Shown here: piece by piece, positions 13,901 to 28,538 of the stretch | How the letters are laid out: each line of letters starts with the position of its first letter | Numbering within the stretch: the stretch's first letter is position 1 | Assembly (NCBI GenBank): GCA_003993805.1 | Contig: RSEF01000001.1 | Coordinates: 74,229,396 to 74,293,395, forward strand | Direction: 5' to 3' | From: Himantopus leucocephalus | Taxonomy: Eukaryota; Chordata; Aves; Charadriiformes; Recurvirostridae | DNA length: 64,000 nt | Notes under the pieces: model-generated | The model's database searches: none | Told to the model about the DNA's origin: nothing | Seen by the model: only the letters and a program-made list of their open reading frames with translations | Program-made: the position numbers and the translations under genes

Positions 13901-16299
13901 GGAGATGGCGAGGTCTGGGTGCTCCCCAAAAACACTCAGAGGCTGCAAGAGTCTGAGAGGGCAAGGGAATGACAGGGAGAAAGAAATTAAATAACAAGCA
14001 TAGGGAGGCCAGCTAAGAAGGGATGGGAGAAACCGGATACTCATCTTGTTATTGCAGAGCTGGTAGAAAAAAAATTTTTTTTTTTTCTCTTCTGTGATGT
14101 TTCCTGTTTGCCAATAATTTTAAGATAGTGTTATGCCAGGGACGTCTTTCCTGTCATTTGAGCTGTTGCTGCGTGACAGCTTACCTGTACAGGGACCCTA
14201 CCACATTGCTAGCATAAGTGAACTCGGGTTTTACGAAGAAGACCCGTAGGAGTTTCTAGGGTTAGCTATGGGGCTCAAATTTAGAAGCATCCTAAAAATT
14301 TCTATAGAGTTTGGTGGAAAATTATGCACGCTCTACATGTTTTTTGTAACTTTCTTTAACAGTCTGTAGCAGGGATGAAGTTGCTAATTAAACTCCTCTT
14401 TCATTTGAGATGGCCCAAAATAGTTAGAGATGTTCATAAACGGCATCCCTCCACAAGGGTCGCTTACAGCAGCTGGATGCTTTAGCGACCAGATTTCACC
14501 AAGTGTCTGGGACGTGCTATGTGTCTCATCTGGTTTTGTGACAGTCATGCTTTTGATCATAAGCAAGGATGCATAAAAAATGTTACTGTGACATTTCCCA
14601 ATTATGCAAAGTTATAAGCATTTGAAGTTAAATCCAGTGAGGCTTGCTTTGCGAGCTTCAGAGCTGAAGAGATGCAGAGATTCCTACATGAGATTTTTTT
14701 TTTTTCTTTCACTAGAAAGCATTTTTTTCTTATTTCTAATGAGGATCAGAGTGCCCAGGGGCCTGATTTTTCCAATAGGACCAGCAGCATTTCGGTAACA
14801 AGTCCATGTGAGCCTGCATACGCAGACCCTGTGAATCAGACTCTCCATCCTTGTCATTTTTGGTGTTTTAGAAAGTGAGATAATCGAGCTCCCCAGTACT
14901 CCTGGGAAGCAAACAGATTTGTGTTATTCTCACCATCAAATGGTGACTGAAAAACAGTCAAGAAGAGCACACCGGCATCCAGGACACACGAATTTCACCA
15001 GCTGTGTGAATGCAGTCGCATTCATGCGCTAGTGTGTCCCTATTGATACTGGTGCAGTAATGGCTTGTACTCATTCCGTATTTTGTCTTCACAATGTTTG
15101 TCCTGTTACTTCATCGGTGCTGCCGTTAGCATTACTGAATTTTCAAGCATCAACACACCTGCTTTTCGGATGGGGTGAAAGCCCCATCTTTGCAGTGGTG
15201 AGATGTCAAAACCAGTGCTGAACGAACATCTAATATTTCAGTCAGCACTGCCGAAAAAGCATGATAAAGGTCAGCCAAGCAGCCCAGATCCTTAAAAGCA
15301 GGTAAGAATCAAGCGTGTGATATATGTTTTGCGAGTGTCACTTTTGGTGTGTGCTGGAGTGAGAGCATAAAAGAACCTTTTTGGGCCATTCTGAAATGGT
15401 GCTGTCTCCATTTCATGCACTATGCCAGGTCTTCCTCCTGGCTTAACTGTCACTGTCAAGACGCAGGGCAGTGCAGCAAAAGAATGAACCTGTCAGAGGT
15501 GAGCAATTCTGTTTGTTTGCCAGTTTAGCTCTTAGCATATTGCATCACAGCAGGACTTTTTTGGATGGATAAGCTCCCAGACAATAGGCTGCTAACAATC
15601 CCATTGCATCATTTTGGCATCAGTTCTCGAAGCAAAAGAGCGTGTCTAACAGTGGCAGTTACGTGTATTATAAAATATAATAGACAAAGCCCTAACATCC
15701 TGCAGCAAACAGAATTTACGTTCTGCTCCAAGTTTTCTGAATCCCGTGAAACGCTGATGTGGTAGCCTGGGTATTGTTCTGTGGTTGTTTTATTTGAATG
15801 AAAAAATCAGTATCTCATTAATATACTAGGGACATGAAAAATAAACTTAGCTTACAAGACCTCTCATTGTTCCTTCTAGCATTCAATCTCTTCTCTTTTG
15901 TCCCTCCGTTCTCATTTTTCAGGATCATTTCAAGATTTTTTGATAACAGACTTGAAACTCACTGTGGAGAAGGTGGATTTCTAATGGGGAGGTGGAGAGC
16001 ACAGAAAGACAGAGGAAGGCTCACAGTGATTTTGCAAACTCTGAAGTGGTTAATTGTATTGCCATTTTAGGTTGGGCTCTGAAAAGGCACATGTGTGGCT
16101 TGGCTCAAATCCCAGCACTTTCCCTTGGGACTTCTGCTTCCAAGGTACTTTACAGGCAGATTTTTCAAAAGCAGTGAAGTTGTAAATTTTTGGGGTTCAG
16201 AATTATCAATGTATTTAAAAGACTGGCTGGTTCAAAACTACTTTCACAAATTATTTTTGCCTGATGTGGTGAACAGACTGGAGTTAACTTGGAACAAGG

Positions 16300-17083
16300 C
16301 ATATAACAGCCCTGGACTTCAGGAGAGCAGACTTTGCCACGTTCAGGGACCTGCTTCAGAGAATCCCATGGGAGACAGACAGTGTTAGGGAGCAGAAAAA
16401 TAACCCCATGCCCCGGTACAGGCAGCTTTGCAGGAAAGAACCTTGGGATCCTGTTGGACAAGTTGAACATGAGCCAGCAATGTGCCCTTGCAGAAAAGAC
16501 CAACAGCTTCCTGGGCTGCAGTAGATCAGATCAAGGGAGATGATCCTTCCACTCTGCTTGGCCCATGTGAGACATCTGTAGCGCTGTGTCCAGTTCTGGG
16601 CTCCCCAGTTGAGAGACATGGACACGCTGGAGTGAGTCCTGCCAAGGGCCATGAAGATGATGACAGGACTGGAGCATCTGACACACAAGGAGAGGCTGAG
16701 AGAGCTGGGGCTGTTTAGCCTGGAGAGGAGAAGGCCCAGGGAGATCTTATCCATCTATATAAATACCTGATAGGAGGGAGTCTGGAATAAGGAGACAGAC
16801 TCTCCTCAGTGGCATCTAGGGAAAGGACAGGAGGCAAACAAAGCCAGAGGAAATTCCGCTTAAGCATAAGAACTTTTTTTTTTTTTTACTGTAAAGGTGA
16901 GCAGACATTGTAACAGGTTGTCCAAAGAAGTTGTGGAGTCTCTGTCCTTGGAGGTATTCGACACCTGACTGCACATGGCCCTGTACAACCTGCTGTGGGT
17001 GATGATGACCCTGCTCTGAGGAGGGGTTCAGACTAGGTGATTTCCAGAGGTGCTTTCCAACCTCAGCAATTCTGTGTTTTTGT
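16300..17083 (+). mobile_element. CR1 LINE fragment, sense orientation
   Basis: About 0.8 kb follows the CR1 order. It has CTTCAGGAGAGCAGACTTTG, then AACATGAGCCAGCAATGTGC, then AGGCTGAGAGAGCTGGGGCT, then TGTGGAGTCTCTGTCCTTGG, and ends near CAATTCTGTG. The frame is broken many times. A T run sits where CR1 has a short T stretch before ACTGTGAGG. The 5' border is approximate. Confidence 0.85.
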
Positions 17084-19942
17084 ATTAGCACGCAGAAAAA
17101 AAATAAATTAAAAGAGTAATCAAGAATGGACTGCCCTGGGCTATTTGTGGAGCCTGGGAAGTCACAGGCACACACAGTCCTCATCTCTATCCCAGGAGAC
17201 ACCACATTAGGAACTGTTCCCATAAAACAGTGTGTAGCATATAAGCTGTACTGTAGTGTTTCAGGGCACCAGAGCTGAGGTCTGATGCTGTCATAGCTAC
17301 GTAAAAACTGGAGTTTTGTGAGTTACGGGGGTCAGAGGCACACAAAGGACAGACGGTGAACAACTAGTCCTTTGGCAAAATGCAGTAGAGAGGCCAGCTG
17401 CGTTCACTCGCCTTCAGTTTTGGCAGAACATGCTAGAAATGGGTATTTTGACATATGTGGTTAAGTTGTATAAGGCGGTACACTCATACCATCATGGAAA
17501 GGGAATGAAATTGAACAGTCAGTGGAGCTCAGTAGGAATCACACCAGGAGCCTGTGGAAAAGGTCAGTAAAACTTCGCAAAGAGTCTGAGAACAGAGTTA
17601 GGATGAAGTCTCAGGTCAGCATGTAAATAACCAATGTCAGATGGCATTTTCATTGGATATTTATTCTGGAGCCGGTGCAGGAATTACTGTGTGAGTTTCC
17701 TGTACTGAATTACACAAGAGGCGGATTGGACAGTCTTTACGCATTCATTTGTCCTTAAGTTCATTAGGGACTTGCTGGACGAGTGCTGGGCAATAGGAAC
17801 CCCTCTTTCCTTGACTTATGGAAATTTCCAACACATTGGAAAGAAAACAATAATTTTGCCATCAGTCCTCGCAAGTCACCTTAAGCCATTGGCAGGGCGA
17901 TTTTAATGCTCTGGTAAAAGCTGTAGTACGGTTAAATATTCCACTGAAACAGGATAGCTCTGTAAGGCGTGCTGGCCCAGCTCCAAGGCGACTAACCCAG
18001 CCGTCTCCTTCTGGGTGAAGGATCACCTCCTGGAAGCCCTCAGGAATGCCTGCTGGTGGCAGGGATGGCTTGCGGAGAAGGGGGGCCCCGCAGCAGTGTT
18101 TGGCTGGCCCCTGCAGTCTGGGATCTGAAAAGTTCAGCTGCGTCTCAGCTTGTGAATGGCTCCAGGTTTGTTCTTTCTGGGACAAAGAGCGGTTTCTGCG
18201 AACTCCTCCCAGTTCCCACTTTCTTGGTGATTTTTGTCAAGCGTGTTGCGCAGGCCGGTTTGAGACCCAAAGCAGAACATTGATGTGGGATTTAGTCAAG
18301 AAAGAGGAGAAACGATATTTCAGAAGTTGGTATTTTGGAATTATGTCATTGGGTAAGAGCTCTGTAAAGCGAGTTTACACAACCCTGATTCTTCCCCATA
18401 GCAACCCATGTTGTGTAAATAAAGCCAGCCCAGAAGCATCTGTGCCTTGCAGCCCTTCCCATTGCACAGCGTACATTTGCTTGGAGGCAGGATGCCCGAA
18501 GGGAGGACTGGCGGCTTGTTTTGTCCACGTCAATTTTGAGCCTGTGTCGTGGAGGAGCTCAAGCATGCTCTTGCCCCCTTAGTACTCTGAAGCTTGATAC
18601 GGTTTTTAAGACATAGGTATATAGGATTTTCACTAACATATCAAACCGTTAGTCCCTCTTGCATGTTTGTCTGCCCTGACTAGCAGTTGGTATTTGATGA
18701 TGATTCAGAGGAAATCACTGTTAGAAATCACATCTTTGCTAAATAGTGATGGTGGTGTTGGGTTGAGAGGTGCATGCGCAGTTCCTCCACAGAGCTACAG
18801 GTTGGCATTTAGGGTTAGAGGCCAAATGAAGCTTTGGGCTTAGATTTGGTGTTGTCAGCATCTGGTGAGAAATTTCAGACATTCTTGAAGAAGATCGTGA
18901 AATTTCAGTTGCTTTTTGCTGCCATTTTAATCAACTGATTGCAAAAAGCATACAATACATCATATGTAAACCTGAACCAGAAGCTGTAGTTTTTAATTTT
19001 GAATCAGAATTGTGGAAGTAAACTTGTACACAGGGATTGTATCCAAGTTCCTGAAATTCTTGGAGTAGTTTTAGAGCCTCATCCAAAATCCATTAACATT
19101 AATAGAAGGACTTCTTCTCACTCAAAATTCCGTCATCAAATTGTTTCTAATCTGATGTACCTAGAAAGCAATACCAAAGCAGTACCTTCAACCACTGCAC
19201 TGTCAGTTCCTTTGTTATTTAGAAGGCTTGTTATATGTCTCTGGTTTTGATATTCATGAGTACGCTTGCTTTTGTTCCTTTCTCAGCACAGCTGTCAGAT
19301 AACTGTGGTGTTGTCCCACATGTAGGGGTGTCTCTGTCTTCAGGGCTTTCTTCAGTGTCAGAGCAGGGCGTCCTGTGCAGAGCCCTGGAAAGAGCACTTG
19401 TTCTGCTGCCCTCAAGAACATAGGCAAATGAAAGTAATTTAAACAAATCATCAGATATTTCTGGAGTGGCCTTCAAGAGTGTTGATTTAGCTCGCTTCCT
19501 TGCCCCAAGGTTGGGCCAAACCTACCCGCACCCTTTCTGGCAGATGTTTGTCGAGCCTGGTCTTTATCTTAATTCCTCTCTTCCTTTAGTCTCGTCCCCA
19601 GACTGCCTCCAGTCACCACTGAAACTGATAGCATAGGGTAATAATTTTGCTGCAATGCTCACAGAGATCATGGAAACAATACATATCAGAGGGAGTGGGT
19701 TACTGCCTTTGAGGTGAATTCAGGTGAAGAAAATGGCTGCAGCAGCATTGAGCAAAATGGCAAGTAGAGGAATAAATAATGTGTGGGGTTTTTTTCATTG
19801 AAGCAGTGGATGACATTTTCCATAGCACAGAGTGCCACAGAAGTTAACTGAAAATCAAGCAGATATTTTGGGAATGCTGCATCTACATGGAGATGGCAAG
19901 CTGTTGAATCTTTAGGAAAATCCCTATCCAAGATAAAAGAAA

Positions 19943-20664
<722 letters not shown>

Positions 20665-23600
20665 TAGCAATGTTCAATAAAGTAATAACAAATGCTGACT
20701 TGAAGGTCTATTGCACAGTTGACGTTCAGCTTCTCATCTTAGACAGCTCCTGTATAAAAAATATCTCTCGGAAGGCTCTTTGAGAAGCCTGTATGCTGCA
20801 GTGTTTGGATCAGTTAGGAAAAACGCACTTACCAAAGCTTTCCAAAAGCTGCATGGATGACCTTGTTGAACTTTCTTGCGCACAGCCTTGTTGCAAAAAG
20901 AAAAACAGATGGCAAAGACTGCTGAGCATAGAATTGCCATTTTATTTATTTCTTTATTTTTGCAGGTACCTCCCTGTGCTCAGGGGAGGGCGACCGCATA
21001 CAGATGTTGCTTCTTATTCATTGCGTTTATTCAGATATGGTGGACATCAAAGCAACAGATCGCTTCATGGTTGAGAACGTTTAGAAACATGCTTCTTTTT
21101 GCAAGAAGTCCTAACTGCTGTTAATCATGATGCTGTACATATGAATAACAGTGGGTAGGAAGCCTCCCAGGTCTGTCTCGAGTGCAGTGCATATGATTTG
21201 CTGCACTGAGCTGGTAATACACAGAGGCAAACGTTAGCTTTAATTAACTTGTTACCGCAGTAGAAAAGGCATTTATTGCCTCTCATGTCTCTACGGGCAT
21301 GGCTTCACCAGTGCCTCCAGGCGAAGGGGAGAGTGCCAGGAATACTACTTTCAGTGATCATAACCAGGTGGAACATCTGCTTTTCATGCTCGTCACCTTA
21401 AGGGCCAGATAGGAATTTTTTAAGTTGTTATTATTATTTTTATTAAAAAAAAAAAGGCAGGCTGTATGCAGAGCTGCAGAGTGTGAGTCAGCAGTTGAGG
21501 ATGTGGTCATTGGGAGTGAATTGGTAGAAACCCATGTAGATGTTCCAGGATTAAAGGTATTTTTATTCCAAAAATAATGTCAGATGTTACCATTTACTGA
21601 AAAAAAAGGAGGGGGGGTAGTGGTGGAGGAAAAGCATGAAATTGGAGTCCATGAAGTAGCAAATTATTTTGATCTTAAAAGCAGGAATAAAAATCAAAAC
21701 TTAGACTTGTGTCAAAACACCTGATTCTGTGGTCTTCTGTCAGCCTGCCAGTTTTTCCAAGCGCTGCAAGCATTGCAGTTCAAGCAAGCCAAACATCTTG
21801 ATCTCCCATCAGTAAATGGTTTGATGCAAATCCCATGTTTTAAAGACGATGACTGGCAAAAGCCTGGCTTGGTAAGTGTGATCCGTGATGTGAACTACTC
21901 AAATACCCTTAATCTTGGTGTGACCGGAAGGAGCTCTCTTTAACACTGGCTGTGGCTGTTTTGAGAAATCCATTGCTGTGCATGAAGAATGTAAAAAGTG
22001 AGAGACTGTTTGCTTTTGATGGCTGTATCTTACAAGGAGGCAGACACAGAGTCAGCCTGCGTGCAGCCCAGCATCTCGGGGGACAAGCACGCCATAATTG
22101 CAGGACAAGTGCCACGCGTTCTGTAAATTAAAGAGTTGAACTTGCCAGCAGTTAATGACTTTAACTGCACAGCTATTATGGCTGTAATGTTGAAAACATA
22201 TTTTGTTATTTTAAAGCTTCTACATGTGTTTTGTGTGGTTAAGATGACCCGTGGATTACTGCGAGAGAGATGCAGAATAGAAAGCATTCCTCCCCCCTTT
22301 GCTGTGGAAGTTAGCAGTGCCAAAATCATAGTCTTTATCTCACGTTTCTAAAAGCAGTAGTGGGTGCTCTTCTTCTCAGCCTTCATTTGAGTCAATGTTG
22401 CCTCCATCCCTGAAAAACAAAGTGCCCTGCGCTTTCCCCTTCCCCGGTCTAATCCTTCAGGGCCCCTTAGCGCAACTTTGCAGAGGCAGAAGACAGAAAG
22501 GTGAGGAAGGATTGAGTTGCATGGTTGGAGAGGTGAGGATGAACAGGAGAGGACATGTCTCCATTGCTTAGGGCTCCTGTTGGCTGTAATCGCCCTCAGC
22601 AGGGGATTACAACTGCGTAGCCAAAGCAGGGTCTCTGTGGCTGGGCACCTCAGCTGGCTGCAGGTCGTAGACGCCCTTCCACGCTGGCATCGGCTCCTGA
22701 ACCTCCTCTGCCTTCAGCTTGGCAAGTGCAGATAAGCAATAGTTAGCAATATTTTTTTACTCTAGCACACACTAGGTTGAAACAGAGACATTTATGGAGC
22801 TGACTTATGATCTCAGCCCCATAGTTTAGAAAGGATAGTGCAACTAGCAGCAACATCATGGGCTTTCTCACTGAAATCTGGCAATGCATCTGTATGTGCT
22901 TATCCTCGCTGAGCTTTCAGGAGGCAGGCAGTATTTGCCAGGTAATCTTGTGGCATAGGTGGATTTCATGATTTAACTAGGGCAATGGAAAATTTTAGTA
23001 GCAGAAGCAAGATTTGAATTTTATCTTCCACACAGCAGGTTAGTGCCCCAGCCATTGCTTATCAGTTCCTCCCTTCCTGTATGAAATACATTTCCTATAC
23101 CTAGAGGGCAACAGCAGCAAGGTATTTATTTGGTGGGTGAGTCTGGAAATCAGACTGCATGAGCACCCTAGGTGGTTATATCTGCTCATTTTCTTCATGT
23201 TCCCGAGTGCAGTTCTCTCTGCCTTTTCCTCCGTCGTACTTCATGTACTTTTAATGTTGTGCAGCTTATTCTTAGAGTTTGCAAACTCACAGACAGCACA
23301 GCCATGCAGTTTCATAAAGCAGTGAATCAGAGTTGTAACTGGAGGAAGAATGGAGTCATTTATGTCTGCACACACAGTCTCTAACTTGTGATTTATCCCC
23401 GGAGAAGGTCAGCAATCGTATTTGCAGGGTTCTGCGCTAACCAGAAATGGAAAGGTTTGCAGGGCTCTCTCTGTAACACCAGGTTTCATAACTTCTTGAA
23501 TCCTTTTAACTCTAGGAGTGTTGTTCTGATCTTTATCTGAAAGCGAGGAGTTCACTTTTTTCTGCCCATGCCTTTTGTTGACTTAAATAAGTAACCAGAG

Positions 23601-25390
23601 AGACTCTCTTGGCCTGGCTCTACCCTTGAATGATTTTTTTTTTTTTTTGGTAGTTTCTCTGGCCCCTGTCTGTGATTCATGGCTTGACCTAGCCTTCACT
23701 CACCCCTATGGCCCGAAACCGTTGGCTGTTCCTTTTTACTTTATCCTTCCCCCATATCTCAGCTTTCAGGAGGTCAGTTTACACCTCATCTTTATGCTTT
23801 ATGCACTTGGTGTTGCGGGGCTGCATACGCATGTGCGTGTGGTGGACCAGGAGGTGGGTGTTGCTTCCCCTACAGCATGGCACTAGCAGTAGGGGTTTGC
23901 TCTGGTCAGGGTGCATGAAAGACATGTCAAACTCTCTAATTACCCTCTTTCTCAGAGCACGATGCAGCACTGCCTTGGCCAGGTGACAAGGAGATGGCTG
24001 CTCCCAGGCTGCAGCCACGAAACCGTGCTGCCTGGGGTGCACAGCACGGCGTGGCAGCTTGTCCCCAGGATCTCACTGGCCAGAAATATTTGGTTGTTGG
24101 ACCACAGCCTCACTGCCCGGCACACCCAGCAGTCATGTGGCGGGGTGAAGGCACTCCCAGTGCACTGCCTGTGTGAGTGGGGTATAATCTAAATAATCTA
24201 GCTGGGGTGGGAGGTAGAGGTGGGGTTTGTGTTCAGGGCAGGAGACTCGATGCATACGCATGTGAGACTGCATGGCTCCCTGACTTTAGCTCCTATGTCA
24301 TGTTCAGTTTCAAGCAACCTTCCTCAATATCTTTTGGACCAGTATGTTTCAAGGCAACTGATGGTAATATTTGGACGTATTGGGTACTGCATCTGCCTAC
24401 CTGTTCAGCCAGGAATAATACTGTGAAAGACTTCAAATCATGTTGAAGTCCCTTAGGATGAGAGCAAGTTGGAAAAAAAATCAACCAGGATGAGAGGAGA
24501 AATAAAACTGTCCAAGAGAGGGTTGAAACATCATGCCATCCTGAGGGGTCTGTCGGCACTGCGGGTAGTGAAGAGCAAAACTCTGCTTCATGCCTGCCAG
24601 TTTTTTCTCGCCCTGTCCCTAAAACAAAAGAGGAGGACGGGCTCGGATCAGAAGGAAAATGCTTTTCGTGCAAACCAGCCTGTGGACCTGCTGTTTCCTG
24701 AGGCTGCTGAGTGGAATTATTTAGCAGGGTTACAAAAGGGCTGGATAGCATATGAGCGTTAATAGCATTTGCAGCTATGTAAGCAGCGGTAACAACAGCA
24801 GAGTAATTGAATCTCATCCTTCAGAGGGGAAGCTGATCACCTGAGTGGGTCTGGGATTTCCCCCTTGCACAAGTGCCAGGTACCTTCACAGACTAATTGA
24901 AATGTCGGGTGCTGGCTGGGGCCAGGGGCACGACAGTGGCTTGATGGATCTAATCTGGTCACACTCCTGCCCCGAGGCCTGATAGCTCCCCTGGTACTGC
25001 TATCTGTTATCTCTGGCTGCGGCTTTCTGCTTTTGTAATTTTTATTTTTAGGTTTTTTACTCTTGAGCCGCGCTTCAAGTACGTTGCTCTGGCAGAGTCA
25101 TAACTGCTGGGTGAGATCTCCCCATCACCATTTGCTGTTCCTGCAGCTTCCTTTGCTGACTTTTAACCTGAGAGCAGTAAAAGACATAGCTGAGAAGAGG
25201 CAGATGTGCCCCTGGGCTGTGATCGGACCAGAGGCAAGAAACATCTTCATCTTATTTCCTCTTGTTACAGCTTTTCTGCCCCTTAACAGTGGGTCTGCTG
25301 GCTATGCGGGCAGCTGGTCCCAGACCAGCTGCCTCTTGTGGGGGTTTGTGCTGTATGACGCAGTGGCTGTCTCAGCCTCCTCTTCAGCCT

Positions 25391-25471
25391 CTTTTTTTTT
25401 TTTTTTTTTTTTTTTTTNNNNNNNNNNNNNNNNNNNNNNNNNNNNNNNNNNNTTTTTTTTTTTTTTTTTTT
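25391..25471. repeat. Poly-T tract with assembly gap
   Basis: A C followed by about 26 T, then 35 N (25,418-25,452), then about 20 more T. The gap falls within a T homopolymer, so its true length is unknown. Confidence 0.9.
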
Positions 25472-28400
25472 TCTCCTTTGTGTCCTCCTGCCTTCATTTC
25501 CAGAAGCGAGCTCAAGTCGTGAGGGCTGCCCGGCTGAAATCCAGAGGAGCAGCTGAGACTCAGCCCCGGTGGGCATTTGGGTCCTCAGCAGGCAGCTGCC
25601 AGCCTGCCTGACGGGAACAGGGAGAAAAAGGACCGCTTTTCCCCAAAGAACCACCCTCACCTTCATGATCTCTGCTTGTAGAAAAGAGAGTCATTGCCAT
25701 GAACCTGGCTGCTCTTCTGCCTCTCCACAGTGCCGTTGAGAATGACTCCTTACTCATCAGGTCCTTCTCAGCACAAAATCATACAAACCTCCCCATCCGT
25801 GATGCTCTGGCGCCAGCCGCACCATTGCAGTCAGGGCTGCCGAAGGGGCAGGTTTGACATCGGACTGTGTGTGGTGTACCCATGGGGTGCTGGAAGCATG
25901 GATGCTGCTCTACCCTGGCTACTGGGGTCTGCTGTGGTGCTTGTGTGGCCACCAGCCAGCTCAGTTGGGCAAGCTGGCCCAGCAGAAAGCCATGTGCCTG
26001 CCTTTTTCTGGGCTGGATTTTGGGTGAATCACTGCCCTGAACTGTCTGTTACAGCTGTGGGGAGGCTGGTCCTGATGCCAAGGAGGAGGAGTATGTGGCA
26101 GCAAGGCTGGCTGCTGCTTCTGGCAAGCTGTGCCTGCACCAGGGTTGCCTCCCTTGGAGGTGTTTGGAGTGAAAAAATAGCCTTGGAAAACAACTGTTTT
26201 GCTTCGGGAAGTGATGAGAGGTAAATGCCCAGAAGAGAGAAAGGCCTGGGGTTGGCTGGTACATCTGTCTGACAGGCTAATGGCAACAAAGCCTGGCTCA
26301 ACATCTTCAGCTGTTCACCTGGCTGTGGGACAGGCTCTTCCCAAGCCTTTGATTTCTGCCTTTACAGTTTTTTGCTTTTTCCCATCCTAACCCCAACTGG
26401 TTTTGTAGAGGGGCTGGAGCAAAACCATCAAAGCTAATATTTCTGGCATTCCCTCTTAGAAATGCTGAAGTGTTTGCTGAGGCATTTTAGTTCCTGCCTA
26501 CTCCTTTTTTCCAGGCATATTCTTGTTGACTTTAAATAGCCATCAAGAAAGTGCACCAGCAGCTGGTCTGCGGTGCAGAGCTGATGGACACCTCATGGAT
26601 GGGTGGAACCTGTGGTGGACCACCTCACTCTGGTGCTCTTGAGACAGAGCAGTGGACGTAGCCACAGGGCTCTGCTCTCTGGCTGTCATGGAGGAGAGGA
26701 TACCTGCAAGGCGATGTCTGGAATCCTATGGCATGTGCTGGAGAGAAAACCTTCCTTGTGTCCTCAATCAGCAGTGGGCCTCAGCAGGTCTTCTGGCTAC
26801 AGGAAGCTAGAGGAGCTGTCTCTTTTTTATAGTTCTTTCCCTTCTCCTAGCGAGGAACGCACGGGCAAAGCCAGGTTCTTCTTCAGGGGTGCCCCATGGA
26901 GATCCCCAGGGAAAAGCTAGTCTTTTGGAGAGGAACTGGAGCACCAAGAACTTTCTCTGAGGGGAGTGTTTATCGTATTATTTTCTGAAAATCATTTCCT
27001 ACCTACATTGGGGAATTAGACTGCCAGAGTACAAATTACCCAGCAAGGAAATCACTACCTCCAGATTAATTCCGAGCTGTTTTGTCTCTTCGGTGTTTGG
27101 CTGATGTAAGTGTTAGGTAAATATTTGTACAACGCATAGAATTGCCCTGCTTTCTTCTCTTTTCCAAGGGTCAGAGAAATGTCAGCCGTTGGCACTGGTG
27201 TGTGGCCGGGCTTCTGTGTTTGCTGCGAGGTGGGCTCCATGCCAGCCGTGCGCAGGAACTGAAGCGCAGACGAGCCCGGGAGTTGCTGGCTGTGGTGGCC
27301 AGCATCCTCCTCCCAGGAGGGGCTGGTCCTGAGCTTATTCCGCAGAGCAGTGAAGTCCTGAGTTTAACAATGAAACCAAAGAATCTCTCCCCTCTGCACA
27401 AAAGAAAAAAACCTGCTTTTCTTGGTGTCATCCATCGGTGAATCTCCAGGAGTGAACCGACTTTCGTTGCTGTTTTTTTTATTTTATTCCTGTTTTACTT
27501 GGTTCCTCTCTAGTTTAGCCTGGCCCGCCCTTCTGGGTCTCTCCTCTGAAAAAGTGTGCTTCCCTCTCCCACTAGTACTATGAGCCCTCGAAGCAGTGAG
27601 TGCTGAGTTGCATGCGAACTACAAAGTCTCTTTCAGCCCCGTTGCAAGTGGGGCCATGTGTCCAGCTGCAGGACACTTGGAAACAGTGGTTCCTGCCTCG
27701 TTGCTCTGAGTGAGGTGGAAGCTCACCAGTTATACGTTATATTATGTGAAGAAGACAGGAATTTCTCCTTCTTTCCCATGACAGGCAGTCCCTGAAGCAC
27801 GAGGTGTGCTTAGCTGCATTAATCAGTAGCTTACTCACCCAGAGTGTCTGACTGAAAAATCTTCCGCAGAAGATAAATATTGATGTTGATACATTTAGTC
27901 ATAGACTTAAACCTGTAGCTTCAGATCAGAATCTGGGGGTGGGAAGATCTAGATCAGAAAGTTGTGGCTGTTCAGCATCTAACAGGGCCTGAACAAAACC
28001 CACACATCCCAGCCAACACTCACATCAGGAAGGTAGGACACCCTAGTTGCCTCTGAGTCTTGTCTCTCAGTTGCGTCTCTGACTACTTCCTTTCACATTT
28101 TCCACATTTCTTGTGCTTTCTTTTCATTAATTGTCCTCTTTTTTTCACCACATCATAGGAGGCAGCTTCAACGTCTTCGCTTTCTGCTCACCTCTGCCAG
28201 ACCCTGCAGCGCCCAGATTCAGGAGCAAGTAGAGACAGTGTTTTGCAACCCTGTTTGTAGCTGCAATAACAGACCAAGAGCTTAGCACAGCCAGGGAGGG
28301 GGATCTGTCAAAGGGTCGTTTGTGAATTCTAGTTCCTGGGGTTGTTTTGGGTTTGCCTTGGCCTCTACATAGCTCAGAGATGTTTTGGAGCTGATCTAAG

Positions 28401-28489
28401 TTATGTGGCTTGTAAATGCCCCCACCAAAGTAAACTGGTGGAGCACACTCCTACTTAAGCCCCAGTGAGTCTCCAGTGGTGCTGGGTTA

Positions 28490-28538
28490 GGTGGGCAGGG
28501 TGGAGGTGGGTGGGCAGGGTGGAGGTGGGTGGGTAGGG
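28490..28538. repeat. Short G-rich minisatellite
   Basis: About two and a half copies of a 19-base unit close to GGTGGGCAGGGTGGAGGTG. The G runs could form a G-quadruplex on the + strand. Confidence 0.75.

Noticed and set aside
18046..18582. 178-codon + strand frame
   Set aside because: Mixed composition with many Cys and Ser, no family motif, and no neighbouring exon; treated as chance.
22517..22735. Frame with a hydrophobic CLGLLLAVIAL stretch, considered as the signal-anchor exon
   Set aside because: The hydrophobic part is too short, the basic residues are not in the expected place, and no donor in phase follows.
24293..24817. 174-codon - strand frame
   Set aside because: No motif and no splice or promoter context; treated as chance.
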